In this document: piece after piece, positions 6,831 through 14,888 of the stretch
Position numbering within the stretch: position 1 is the stretch's first letter
Layout: every line of letters begins with the position of its first letter
Virus record (IMG/VR): IMGVR_UViG_3300044712_002001
Span: 1-37,980 of that record
Reading direction: 5' to 3' (one strand)
Origin: a virus
DNA: 37,980 nucleotides
Notes under the pieces: generated by a model
What the model was told of the DNA's origin: nothing
Seen by the model: the letters and a program-made list of their open reading frames with translations, nothing else
Databases searched by the model: none
Made by a program: the position numbers and the translations under genes

Positions 6831-7289
6831 GTGGAAAACATTGACGAAACATACAGAGGAAGAACAAAACAAAAGATAAATACACCTCACGGAGAAAGAT
6901 TTAAAAAGTTTCGCCTTTCAATGGGGTTTAATAGAAAAACCTCGTTTGCCAAAGCTCTCAATACAAGTCACGCAACTATTTCAGCCATAGAAGATTCAGG
7001 CCGACCGATAAGCGACAATATTTTACAATCATTAACAACAAGATTTCCTGAATTTAATCCCGATTGGCTCCTGTCCGGAAGAGGAAATATGCTAAGAAGT
7101 GATTACAAAAATGAAGGTCATTTTAGTATCATAAAAGAAGAAGAAAATAAAAGTTATCAACAAGTTTGTGAGGAGTGTAAACGCAAAGATGAGATAATAA
7201 ACAAGCTCCGCGACGACCTCGATAAACTACAAAAAGATTATATTGAGTGTTTAAAGGACTTGTCCGGCCTTCGGAAAAGCTCAGGATAA
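6831..7289 (+). CDS. CI-like XRE-family repressor
   Basis: 152 residues. Residues about 20-72 are an XRE helix-turn-helix (FAKALNTSHATISAIEDSG), followed by the FNPDWLLSGRGNML ending common in Bacteroidetes phage repressors. The C-terminal part (about 105-145) is a coiled coil, likely for dimerisation. There is no LexA-type protease domain, so induction would not follow the RecA-cleavage route. Plus-strand position, divergent from the early operon and next to the integrase, marks it as the lysogeny repressor acting on the operators at 6696-6830. Confidence 0.85.
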   Translation: MENIDETYRGRTKQKINTPHGERFKKFRLSMGFNRKTSFAKALNTSHATISAIEDSGRPISDNILQSLTTRFPEFNPDWLLSGRGNMLRSDYKNEGHFSIIKEEENKSYQQVCEECKRKDEIINKLRDDLDKLQKDYIECLKDLSGLRKSSG

Positions 7290-7311
7290 TATGGATTAAA
7301 AACAAATCACC

Positions 7312-7761
7312 ATGAAACTAACAATTTTGATTTCAGTATCCTTTTTAATTGTTTTACAATACTCTTATTCGCAGGAACAAATTCCCAGAAAAGCTAATCT
7401 CATTGTAATCTCTGATACAATAAGTCAGCATAAATACTATTCAGAAATTACCGATATACTTTTTGAAAACGGATATGGCATACACAATTCAAATGAGGAA
7501 ACAGGAACAATAACAACCACCGATAAATCATTCCGGCATGGCAACATACGGTTAACCTTTCTCATTAAAAACAACAGGGTGCTTCTCCGCGGCCAGTTTA
7601 ATATGAACCTTTCAATCAATTACGGGGGTGTAAGCTCAGATGCCGGATGGGTTGGCATAGAATATTATGGAATGAAAAAAAGCCCTGCAATGACAGCATG
7701 GGATGAAATGTATTTAATAGCAAAGTCAATACCTGGAATAAGAGAATGCCTTGTTAAATAA
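7312..7761 (+). CDS. Secreted protein expressed with the repressor (moron candidate)
   Basis: 149 residues with a clear signal peptide (LTILISVSFLIVLQYSYS, cleavage before QEQ). The mature part looks beta-rich with no cysteine apart from one near the end. It lies 22 bases after the repressor on the same strand, so it should be made in lysogens and exported to the periplasm or cell surface. Possible roles are superinfection exclusion or host fitness. Family not recognised; it resembles in general style small exported Bacteroidetes proteins. Confidence 0.7.
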   Translation: MKLTILISVSFLIVLQYSYSQEQIPRKANLIVISDTISQHKYYSEITDILFENGYGIHNSNEETGTITTTDKSFRHGNIRLTFLIKNNRVLLRGQFNMNLSINYGGVSSDAGWVGIEYYGMKKSPAMTAWDEMYLIAKSIPGIRECLVK

Positions 7762-7772
7762 CGAGAATTAAC

Positions 7773-9029
7773 TTATAAGTTAACTTTTGGGTTTTTTCTT
7801 TTTCGTTTTGGTATCTTAATAAGGTAATCAATAACCTTCCTTAATGCCTTATCATCCTTCTCCTGGTACCAGTCAATATAACCATCCGTCATGTCATTGC
7901 CATGGCCCAGAATATGCGCAATCACATCCTTAGGAGTATCAAGCTTCGCCGCCATGGTAGCAAACGAATACCTTGCAACATAAGTTGAAAGCCTCAGTGT
8001 TATTCCACAGGCATTGCCGGCACGGCGCAGATTCTTATTTGTGTTTTTCAGCAGATCCTTTGTTACATAAGCCTCCCTGTCGGCACGCGTAACAAGCTTC
8101 TTCTTTTCAATGTATTTGAGGAGGTATTCAGTTCCGGCATGTCTCTCAATAATCTCCCTCGCCTCCGGGTATATCCTGATGGAATACTCCCTGCTAGTTT
8201 TAAACCTGTCGTAAATAATCCGATCCTTATAGTAGTCGGCTTTTTTCAGGAAAAGCAGATCCTTAAAGTTTGTTCCACCAGTATAGAATATCAGTAAGAA
8301 CAGATCCACATCCCTTTGTTCTGCCCTTGTAAGGTAAGGCTGAGCCATAACAAGCCGCCTCATATCATTCCTGTCGATACTGCGGGGTTGTTTCCTCTCA
8401 CCTGATATCTTATACTTCCTGAACGGGAATAGCTGAATCTTTATCGTTTCCGTCTTATCTATGGCATGGTTGAAGATAGCCCTGATGTTGCACATGTAAT
8501 TCCGAATTGTGTTCACCGATGCCCCACCCGCTTTCAGGTGCTTCTCAAAACCCTCCAGAAAGGCAGGCGATATCTGTCTGAATAATATCTTCTCCTCACC
8601 GGCATACTCCTTCAGGTGTTTCAGCGTAACCGAGTATAGCTCCTCCATGCTGGTGCGCTTCTCTTTTCTCAGCTGTCTTATCCTCTCCCTGGTATATTCG
8701 CAGAAATCAGCCCCATTATCCGATCCCGATTTCAACCGGGCAACAAGAGTGGCCAGTGGCATATCCCTTATGGCAGTACCGATATCAGCAATAATATCAT
8801 TGTACTCATCCCGTAGCTGCAGCATAGCCCCGTTTTGAGTGGTGTGCCCCCTGTAGCTGCTTTTAATCCACCCGTCTTCGCTCATATACTTCGGATCAAT
8901 ATACCACACAGTTCCGATCATGGCAGTCTCATGGTTATGAACAACCTGCACCTTAATATTGGCAAGGCCATTCTTATTAACAATGAACTTACCTTTGCTT
9001 TTACGAACACAAAACTTAACAGAAGGCAT
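7773..9029 (-). CDS. int: Phage integrase, Bacteroidetes-type tyrosine recombinase
   Basis: 418 residues in three parts: an N-terminal arm-binding domain (about 1-100), a SAM-like core-binding domain (about 108-200), and a catalytic domain (about 215-400). Box II is YVARYSFAT with Arg353, followed by His376 in LGHG and Tyr384. The first catalytic arginine position reads GGTNFKDL (Asn254); I recall similar variants in this Bacteroidetes group, so it is probably still active. The attP with its arm repeats begins 22 bases upstream of the ATG, so integrase binding would also control its own promoter. It is convergent with the repressor pair. This is the most likely enzyme for lysogenic integration. 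Confidence 0.9.
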   Translation of the reverse strand: MPSVKFCVRKSKGKFIVNKNGLANIKVQVVHNHETAMIGTVWYIDPKYMSEDGWIKSSYRGHTTQNGAMLQLRDEYNDIIADIGTAIRDMPLATLVARLKSGSDNGADFCEYTRERIRQLRKEKRTSMEELYSVTLKHLKEYAGEEKILFRQISPAFLEGFEKHLKAGGASVNTIRNYMCNIRAIFNHAIDKTETIKIQLFPFRKYKISGERKQPRSIDRNDMRRLVMAQPYLTRAEQRDVDLFLLIFYTGGTNFKDLLFLKKADYYKDRIIYDRFKTSREYSIRIYPEAREIIERHAGTEYLLKYIEKKKLVTRADREAYVTKDLLKNTNKNLRRAGNACGITLRLSTYVARYSFATMAAKLDTPKDVIAHILGHGNDMTDGYIDWYQEKDDKALRKVIDYLIKIPKRKRKNPKVNL

Positions 9030-9145
9030 TGGCAGGAAGATTAAAAAATATCATGCTTTTGTCATGCATTTGTCATGCGCAAGGTAAATAATGAATCAAA
9101 CAGAAGCAAATTTATTTAATTATGAAAAGCGCACATACCAAAGCA

Positions 9146-9178
9146 AAAGGCCCGCAAACCTTCAATTTGCGAGCCTTT
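9146..9178 (-). terminator. Terminator after the tRNA fragment, probably also ending late transcripts
   Basis: A stem of 13 positions, AAAGGCCCGCAAA paired with TTTGCGAGCCTTT with one mismatch, and a seven-base loop. On the minus strand it is followed by a T-rich stretch. It was probably carried over with the host tRNA. It would stop leftward transcription from the lysis genes before the integrase. Confidence 0.75.
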
Positions 9179-9185
9179 CAATCTG

Positions 9186-9232
9186 TCGGGGTGATCTGAC
9201 TCGAACAGACGACCCCTTGCACCCCATGCAAA
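9186..9232 (-). other. 3' half of a tRNA gene (attP core), proline-like anticodon GGG
   Basis: On the minus strand the sequence reads as an anticodon arm (stem TTTGC/GCAAG, loop ATGGGGT), a variable region, a T-arm with the TTCGAGT loop, and the 3' acceptor strand CACCCCGA. No D-arm or 5' acceptor strand precedes it. It is a fragment that would restore the host tRNA after recombination. Reading the loop gives anticodon GGG (Pro); this identity is tentative. Confidence 0.75.
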
Positions 9233-9316
9233 CACCTTAAACCCTGTATCTATGTAATTAACAATATGTTATTTACATTTTGTTAATCATTTATCATGCC
9301 AGTGTCATGCGTTTTT

Positions 9317-9808
9317 TCATTTCGGAGTCGAAAGGTTTGTAATTATATCATTCTTTTCAGAGCTACCCTTCGACGATCCCAGGAAGAAATTAACCACCGA
9401 CATAAACGCGCCAGTGTTAATGATCCCGCAGACAAAGTTAATCATATCCCGGTTAGCTTCGGGGTATGTAACAAAAAATAAACAGAAATCATAAACAATG
9501 GCAGCACCAGCCAGGCCAATAGCCAGGTAATAAACAAACCGCTTGCTGAAAGTATCACCCTGTCTCAGCGCTTCAATCTGCATAGCCCTGGCATTCTGGG
9601 TATCCTCAATAAACATCTTCTCCGATGCCTGCGAAAGCTCCTCCATCTTAACAGTATAATCCTGCAGCTGCTTCTCAGCCTCCATCTTCAGCCTGGTACG
9701 CTCTTCCTTGTTGGTAACAATTTCATCGATGGCAGCAGTCACCGAACCGATAACAGTAGCAGCAGCATCCGCCGCCGGCTTCTTAAATAAATCCCAAAAC
9801 TTTCCCAT
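9317..9808 (-). CDS. Holin of the 3TM (GTA-type) family
   Basis: 163 residues. A soluble N-terminal half contains a helical DEIVTNKEERTRLKMEAEKQ segment. It is followed by hydrophobic helices at about 93-114 (YLAIGLAGAAIVYDFCLFFV) and 120-143 (a Gly-rich MINFVCGIINTGAFMSVV). This pattern matches the Holin_3TM family of phages and gene-transfer agents. It would form holes in the inner membrane for endolysin release. The gene is the last of the lysis group before attP. Confidence 0.8.
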   Translation of the reverse strand: MGKFWDLFKKPAADAAATVIGSVTAAIDEIVTNKEERTRLKMEAEKQLQDYTVKMEELSQASEKMFIEDTQNARAMQIEALRQGDTFSKRFVYYLAIGLAGAAIVYDFCLFFVTYPEANRDMINFVCGIINTGAFMSVVNFFLGSSKGSSEKNDIITNLSTPK

Positions 9809-9809
9809 A

Positions 9810-9971
9810 TCAATTCTTTCTTAGTTCATTCTCACTCACCCACACCCTTGCCGCAACAACACACTCATCACAGAAGAGCAGCTGATCTTCCGGAGCAGAC
9901 ATCTCAAGTTCAATAAACTCGTCCATGTCTATATACACTTCTTTTTCGCAGATGCAGCATTTCGTGTCCAT
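9810..9971 (-). CDS. Small zinc-ribbon-like protein (53 aa)
   Basis: The ATG at 9971 has GGAGGG a few bases before it and lies 43 bases inside the end of the phosphoesterase gene, in another frame. The stop is one base before the holin ATG. Cysteines at residues 5, 6 and 8 (KCCICEKE) and at 34 and 37 (FCDEC) form a plausible zinc ribbon. No family recognised. Its position implies coexpression with the phosphoesterase and holin. Confidence 0.65.
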   Translation of the reverse strand: MDTKCCICEKEVYIDMDEFIELEMSAPEDQLLFCDECVVAARVWVSENELRKN

Positions 9972-10960
9972 TGTTCCCTCCAGGTATTAAGTACATCCCT
10001 TGCAGTAAGCAGATCCTCACACCAAAAACACCGGCCATCCGGATGATAAAGCATAGCCCCCGAACCTGTGCCCACCGACTGCGGAAAACCACATTCCCTT
10101 CCGAAATTATCTCTTATCTTATATGTGCCCAGCAAAATAGCGAACCTCTTCTTTCCCTCCCTTATAAATGGCCTGCACAAAGTTGCAATATGAGTATGTC
10201 CGCCCACACCCACGTCAAAGTTCAAACCTATCCTTTCCCATCCAACTTCAATACCGTGGGTATGATTGAATACAGAGTAGTTCCTCCATTTATGCCTTAC
10301 AAGCCATTTCTGCGAGTTGTCTCCCCATTTAAGAGTAAAGCTTATCTGCGATGAATCATAAAGGCATTTAGTACCCTTCAGCCCTTCCCTTATAAAGTCG
10401 ATCCCGCTCAGCCTCTTGGTCCAGTTGTTATGGTTACCCGAGCACCAGAACAGAATATTCCCCGAAAGCTTTTTGAATAGCCACTCCAGGAATCTCACCT
10501 CCATGTCGAAAGTTGTAGGCTGTTCCTTCTGGATTCCCTGCAGAGTTCCAATAATGAAGTTATCAGTATCATCCCCTGTATTACCTACATACATGCCCTC
10601 TGTGTTGCAGATGATATCAGCATCCCTCTCAATTGCAGCATAGTCGCTTTTACCCCCGGCGTGAAGATCTGATATAAGGGCTATAGCAAACGGACCGTCA
10701 GGCATCTTAATCACCTGCTCACTCTCAACAATATTCTTCTCCCTCGCTCTTTCCCCTATTTTAATAAGGTATGGCATAATGTCCCCCTCGAAATTCACCC
10801 TCTCTTCTGCTGTTATGCCTTTTATACTGGGTTTGTCTATTACTTCAGCCCACTGGTACTTGCAAGCCATGCACTTGTATTGTTGACTCTCGTGCTCTTT
10901 CCTCAGAAACTTCCCGTTCTTTAACACATGGTCACTACCACACTTCTTACAGACTGCCAT
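9929..10960 (-). CDS. Zinc ribbon fused to a calcineurin-like metallophosphoesterase
   Basis: 343 residues. The N-terminal zinc ribbon has Cys4, Cys7, Cys30 and Cys33, of the kind found in IS1-type transposase N-termini. A phosphoesterase domain (about 90-320) carries the full metal-ligand series: Asp98 and His100 in SDLH, Asp130 in the GDD motif, Asn176-His177 in SGNHNNW, the His of NHTHG, and His255/His257 in GGHTH. It should hydrolyse phosphomonoesters or diesters, perhaps on nucleic acid given the ribbon. Placed among lysis genes, it may instead act on DNA late in infection. Substrate unknown. Confidence 0.85.
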   Translation of the reverse strand: MAVCKKCGSDHVLKNGKFLRKEHESQQYKCMACKYQWAEVIDKPSIKGITAEERVNFEGDIMPYLIKIGERAREKNIVESEQVIKMPDGPFAIALISDLHAGGKSDYAAIERDADIICNTEGMYVGNTGDDTDNFIIGTLQGIQKEQPTTFDMEVRFLEWLFKKLSGNILFWCSGNHNNWTKRLSGIDFIREGLKGTKCLYDSSQISFTLKWGDNSQKWLVRHKWRNYSVFNHTHGIEVGWERIGLNFDVGVGGHTHIATLCRPFIREGKKRFAILLGTYKIRDNFGRECGFPQSVGTGSGAMLYHPDGRCFWCEDLLTARDVLNTWREQWTRNAASAKKKCI

Positions 10961-11027
10961 CTTATATAGAATTAATTACAGTCCAAACAAACCTCCCTTC
11001 TATCCACCGGTGCCCGTACCAGAACAT

Positions 11028-11067
11028 GAGCGAAGGCCGGTCACTGAGCGAAGTCGAAGTGGAGGGG
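11028..11067. repeat. REP-type dispersed repeat, copy 1
   Basis: CGGTCACTGAGCGAAGTCGA at 11038 onward is a variant of the repeat found at 15.2, 15.9, 24.4, 24.6 and 27.2 kb (core GGTCCCTGAGCGCAGTCGA). It fills the gap between the endolysin stop and the phosphoesterase gene. Confidence 0.75.
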
Positions 11068-11598
11068 CTACGGATTAATCAACTGCACCTTCACCTCACC
11101 CTGCTGCACCACATCCATATGCACCCAGCCCACACCCTTCTCAAGCCTTACAGCATGAGGCAGCTTTGCTGCATTGGCAATAATCCACTGCCTTGTCTCT
11201 TCAGCAGTCTTACCCTGCACATCAAAGTCAATAGCCTGCCACCTCACATGTGGGGTTATATACAGCACCCCTGCCTTCGACTTCTTCACAACCAGGTCAC
11301 ACAGGTTACACCTCACGCCTCGTTCATCGAACAAACCCTTAGGAGCATCAGGCACATGCTCCGGCACAATAGGCATACCCGTCTTAATCCTGCCCCTTAT
11401 GTACTGAACATAGTCAGAGTTAATATATCCCGGCTCCGACCAGTTGTTTACGAACACAGGCCCATTCCTCTCGCGTATCCAGTCAAGGTTCTTAAGAAGC
11501 CTCTCATCGAAGAACTGCCACACCCAGTCACCATACTTATAGAATATGTGCGGACAAACAAGTTCCTCGAGCTCGAAGTATGTAGGTTTGTAGATCAT
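11068..11598 (-). CDS. Peptidase M15-like endolysin
   Basis: 176 residues. The zinc ligands of the M15 D-Ala-D-Ala carboxypeptidase/endolysin fold are visible: His117 and Asp124 in HVRWQAIDFD, and His160 in WVHMD. It would cut peptide bonds in the cell-wall stem peptide. No signal peptide, so it depends on the holin. The ATG overlaps the stop of the membrane protein upstream (ATGA). Confidence 0.85.
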   Translation of the reverse strand: MIYKPTYFELEELVCPHIFYKYGDWVWQFFDERLLKNLDWIRERNGPVFVNNWSEPGYINSDYVQYIRGRIKTGMPIVPEHVPDAPKGLFDERGVRCNLCDLVVKKSKAGVLYITPHVRWQAIDFDVQGKTAEETRQWIIANAAKLPHAVRLEKGVGWVHMDVVQQGEVKVQLINP

Positions 11599-11885
11599 GG
11601 GATTTTAACTTTAAGAATTGCAATATCCTTATCATGCTCATTTAGCCTTGCTGAGTGAGCGTTAAGCCTGTTGTCAACAGTCTCGTGCCTGTTCTTACAG
11701 CCCTCGCCAAAGTCATCACTGCTTTGTTGCATCGAAAGCAGCACCCCGTTCATGGCAGTTATCGAAATGTTCAGCTTATTAATGCTGTCGGTCAGCTGGC
11801 CATACACGCCAATAACAGATTTAATCATCCATCCAACAGCGCCGATGGCTGTTGTTATACCCAGTATTAATAAAGCCTCGTTCAT
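11595..11885 (-). CDS. Lysis-associated membrane protein with coiled coil
   Basis: 96 residues: an N-terminal transmembrane helix (about 4-25, LLILGITTAIGAVGWMIKSV) and then a helical, heptad-like region to the C-terminus. This shape fits an inner-membrane spanin-like component or a small accessory holin. It is translationally coupled to the endolysin. No outer-membrane lipoprotein partner is evident nearby. Confidence 0.65.
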   Translation of the reverse strand: MNEALLILGITTAIGAVGWMIKSVIGVYGQLTDSINKLNISITAMNGVLLSMQQSSDDFGEGCKNRHETVDNRLNAHSARLNEHDKDIAILKVKIP

Positions 11886-11897
11886 ATTTATATCGTT

Positions 11898-12815
11898 TTA
11901 TATTGGACTTGGAAAATTCAACTTAATCCTCTCATTCACAATACCGCAATGCCTCTTCAAATAATGTTCTGTTGCTGATAACCTTGTATGTCTCAGGTGA
12001 TCCATTAACTCCCTGATTGAAATGCCGCTCATGTGAAGAAGCGAGGCACCGGTATGTTTGAATGAATAGAACTTATAACCCTTTGGCAAACCCATACTAT
12101 CCCTGAACTTATTGAATCTCCACCGGAGCATATTAACAGAGATAGGCTTCTTCGCAAAGTTCCCCTTCCATCCAAAAATATAAAGCTGCTTGTCTGCCGT
12201 ATCAATACCGAAGTCCTTGCATATCTCAATCAACTGATCCGGCATCGTTACAGTCTGCTTCTTCTTGTTCTTTGCGTTCTCCTGGCGGACAGTAATGATC
12301 CCTTTCTCCAAATCGATATCGCCAACCTTCAGGAACCTTAATTCTCTTCCGGGCCTTATGAAACAATAGTATTCAATGTTACAGGCAAGATAAAGCTGCG
12401 GATCTTCTTCTTTGATTTTAAGCAGTAAAGGTTTCAGGTGCGATGGATGTATCATTTCCGCTCCCTGGTCTTTCTTCTTCCGGGGAAGTATGATGCCCTC
12501 AAAAGGAATTGTTTCAATCTCACCTCGCTTCAGGGCATACTTGAATACCTGTTTGATATCCATTACATACCTTTCAACAGTCGGCTTATCAAGACCAACA
12601 TCTTTGCCGAGATGATAAAAGAAGTCCCTGATGTTGTCTGCTGTGAGCTTCCTTAAGGGAACATTATCCAGGTGATTTTCTTCCAGCCAATCTTCAAACA
12701 CCCTGCACTGACCCTGGTAACCCACAAAGGTTCTCCTCTGATCCACCGATTCTTTCATCATCAGGAATCCCGGTGCCAGGTCTTTGAATGTTTTATATCG
12801 TCTGAAAATTGCCAT
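11898..12815 (-). CDS. Third tyrosine recombinase, with variant catalytic box
   Basis: 305 residues: a SAM-like core-binding domain (about 12-95) and a catalytic domain (about 120-300). Arginine I is in FIRPGREL. Box II reads YSFKHTG, so the usual His and Arg are Tyr250 and Lys253. His276 (LRHT) and Tyr285 (EHYLKR) are present. I recall similar box II variants in other Bacteroidetes recombinases, so it may be active. It lies between the tail spike and lysis genes, far from attP. Candidate roles are DNA inversion affecting the spike or cargo acquisition. I saw no clear inverted repeats around the spike gene. Confidence 0.85.
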   Translation of the reverse strand: MAIFRRYKTFKDLAPGFLMMKESVDQRRTFVGYQGQCRVFEDWLEENHLDNVPLRKLTADNIRDFFYHLGKDVGLDKPTVERYVMDIKQVFKYALKRGEIETIPFEGIILPRKKKDQGAEMIHPSHLKPLLLKIKEEDPQLYLACNIEYYCFIRPGRELRFLKVGDIDLEKGIITVRQENAKNKKKQTVTMPDQLIEICKDFGIDTADKQLYIFGWKGNFAKKPISVNMLRWRFNKFRDSMGLPKGYKFYSFKHTGASLLHMSGISIRELMDHLRHTRLSATEHYLKRHCGIVNERIKLNFPSPI

Positions 12816-12904
12816 CTTTTTATTTCAAATTATTGGCACTATTTTGAGTTTGCTGCCGAAAATTTGTTTTACCTTTTAGTTATACTGCATCCGCTGTCAC
12901 GAAA

Positions 12905-14551
12905 TTAATAACTTGTTAACGTCCATCCATCCGAAACAGAGTTTGCAGCATTAAGCGTACATTTCTCAGCATAGCACAAACTTTTTCCCGTACCATTTCC
13001 GAGTGTTAAGCAAATAGGATTCTTAACTGCACTTGTGGGGTTGTCTGTTGGATTGTAAATTGGCATTGATGTTAATGTGCAATCATAGAAAAACACATTG
13101 CTAACCAGATTGCTACCGTTATGCGACCTGTATGGAAAAATACCAGTGAAGGTACATCCACTAAATCTTGAAATAGTACCTGTATATACACCACAACCCC
13201 ACGCATCCCTGCCGCCCGTTGAAGAACCGGGAAGTGCTTGCAAATTAGCATTTCTGTAAGCTACAATACTATCCATTCCATAATTATGGAACTCACAACC
13301 TTTAAAAACAATATCTGCGTTTTCATTGCTTGTCGTGTCGCAATGAACTACATACCTGCCGTTAGTCTTTTTAAACTTAATATTTCGCGCTCCCCCGCTT
13401 CCATACACATCGAAGATAGAAGCCAAAGCCATATTTGCGTCAGATTCACTATCTGCGAGAGTTCCCTGTACTGTTATATCGCCAATCCCATCCAGATAGC
13501 AATAAGCCTTATCCAGAGCAAATATATCTTTATATGTCGTGAAAACTGTTTTGGCGTAATCAGTAAAGACGCTTGCGGCAAAACTATCATATACCGCAAT
13601 CCTACACCGATTTGTCATTGTTCCGGTTGTAAAAGAATCTATGGCGGCCTGAATAGTTGCATAATCCTTTCCTGAACCCACTGTTTTTACTACCTCACAA
13701 GAATCAAATATCCAATCATGGTCAGTAAAATACTTATCTATTGCCCACCTGTCTTTTACATTGGGTGCAGCTGCAAAGAAAGCCCACTTATTTGTACCCC
13801 CACAAAATAGCTTTGTATTCCATATCGTAGGATCGCCAACATCATTCCTTATTGTTTTTGGAATGCCGGCGGCCGTATAAAATAAATTATTCTTGTCAAT
13901 AGTTTTCAAAGCCGCAACATCAGCCATTGCCACACCGATGTTTGTTTTACCTGTGATGGTTATAGACAGATCGTCAAGATAAACAGTAAGGTTTCCTGTC
14001 TGCACATAAAATCTTATTTCACCCGCACCACCGCCAACAGTGTCAGTGAATGAGCCAGATATTTCGTTCCATTGGTTTAAGGTTGGAGTGGCTGATAAGT
14101 TTTGATAACCGACACTGCCATCACCTTTTATTACCTGAAGCCTGATTGTTCCGGCTGTATAAACGGTAGGGTATATCCAAAACGAATAATTTACAACCTC
14201 CCCCGGTCTTGTTCTGAATGGTTGACTTTTTGCACCCTGAACAGTTGATGCTCCAGTCACAACACATTTAAATGACTTTGTTCCTGAGTGAGCTTGTTCA
14301 TCGCTATTTGTAACCGTTGCGGTATTCCACGCAATTAGTGTACTGCCAAGTTCTGCTCCCGGATCTGTTACTATATTATTACTTATTGTTGCGTGTCTTG
14401 CATTAACCGACTTGTCAAGTAACTGACCATTCAGTATAGTGCCGTCAGAATAAAAAGCACTTGCTTTTAATAGTGACGTACAGTACGCCTGCACCGAAAC
14501 CTCGTCGCTACCCAGCGGCGAAATACTACTTAAAGGGCTATTAAATATCAT
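12905..14551 (-). CDS. Tail spike / receptor-binding protein with CBM-like and beta-helix domains
   Basis: 548 residues. A short virion-attachment N-terminus is followed by a beta-sandwich resembling carbohydrate-binding modules of the CBM4/9 type (about 62-200: PGAEL, AHSGTKSFKC, WNEISGSFT, then YLDDLSI). Residues about 290-540 have the repeated short strands of a right-handed beta-helix (VVKTVGSGKDYATIQAAIDS, then several NIKFKK- and CTFTG-like turns) as in pectate-lyase-fold spikes. It should bind, and possibly cut, surface polysaccharide of the host. No catalytic residues can be assigned by eye. Confidence 0.8.
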   Translation of the reverse strand: MIFNSPLSSISPLGSDEVSVQAYCTSLLKASAFYSDGTILNGQLLDKSVNARHATISNNIVTDPGAELGSTLIAWNTATVTNSDEQAHSGTKSFKCVVTGASTVQGAKSQPFRTRPGEVVNYSFWIYPTVYTAGTIRLQVIKGDGSVGYQNLSATPTLNQWNEISGSFTDTVGGGAGEIRFYVQTGNLTVYLDDLSITITGKTNIGVAMADVAALKTIDKNNLFYTAAGIPKTIRNDVGDPTIWNTKLFCGGTNKWAFFAAAPNVKDRWAIDKYFTDHDWIFDSCEVVKTVGSGKDYATIQAAIDSFTTGTMTNRCRIAVYDSFAASVFTDYAKTVFTTYKDIFALDKAYCYLDGIGDITVQGTLADSESDANMALASIFDVYGSGGARNIKFKKTNGRYVVHCDTTSNENADIVFKGCEFHNYGMDSIVAYRNANLQALPGSSTGGRDAWGCGVYTGTISRFSGCTFTGIFPYRSHNGSNLVSNVFFYDCTLTSMPIYNPTDNPTSAVKNPICLTLGNGTGKSLCYAEKCTLNAANSVSDGWTLTSY

Positions 14552-14581
14552 AGCACCATGTATTAAAAGTTAATAATAAAA

Positions 14582-14872
14582 CTACTCCGACAGAAGTATG
14601 CCCTGGGCGTATCCTGTTGAGAACTCGATGTGGTTAAAATATTCCTGACCACCGGCGCACATCATGTAACCACCAGGCAATACTGCAGGATAATTCCTTG
14701 TCGTCTTCACATCCTGGTTCCCGACCTGCACACCAACAAGCGTGGCACCATCAGCACCAACCTTAATGTGTGTGAACTTCTTATCGCTCACAGCCTGGGT
14801 ACCGATATAATAATCGCCACCTTCACCTGCAATCCTTTGCAGTAATTTCGAATGATTGTTTTCCCTTACCAT
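14582..14872 (-). CDS. Small virion-associated protein (96 aa)
   Basis: A Gly-rich, beta-strand-rich protein lying between the tail spike and the glycosyltransferase, 9 bases after the latter's stop. The pattern (GGDYYIGTQAVSDKKFTHIK, then VLPGGYMMCAGGQEYFN) fits a small trimeric capsid- or tail-decoration protein. It is inferred from position and composition, without a recognised family. Confidence 0.6.
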   Translation of the reverse strand: MVRENNHSKLLQRIAGEGGDYYIGTQAVSDKKFTHIKVGADGATLVGVQVGNQDVKTTRNYPAVLPGGYMMCAGGQEYFNHIEFSTGYAQGILLSE

Positions 14873-14888
14873 CGTATTAAGTATTAAG

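Larger units (their letters stand above)
9051..9310. other. attP: attP: arm repeats flanking a tRNA-derived core
   Basis: Left arm: three direct repeats TCATGCnTTTG-like starting at 9051, 9062 and 9073. Right arm: two more starting at 9294 and 9305. All are in the same orientation with exactly 11-bp period, one helical turn. Between them lies the 3' half of a tRNA gene (9186-9232) and its terminator. This is the expected layout of arm-type sites around a core. Arms on both sides of a partial tRNA indicate an unintegrated (circular or replicating) phage sequence rather than an attL or attR. Confidence 0.8.

Noticed and set aside
9186-9232. A complete tRNA gene
   Set aside because: Only the anticodon arm, T-arm and 3' acceptor strand are present; no D-arm or 5' acceptor strand lies upstream on the minus strand.
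12905-14551. Diversity-generating retroelement target in the spike
   Set aside because: No reverse transcriptase gene and no template repeat of the spike end are present in the window.
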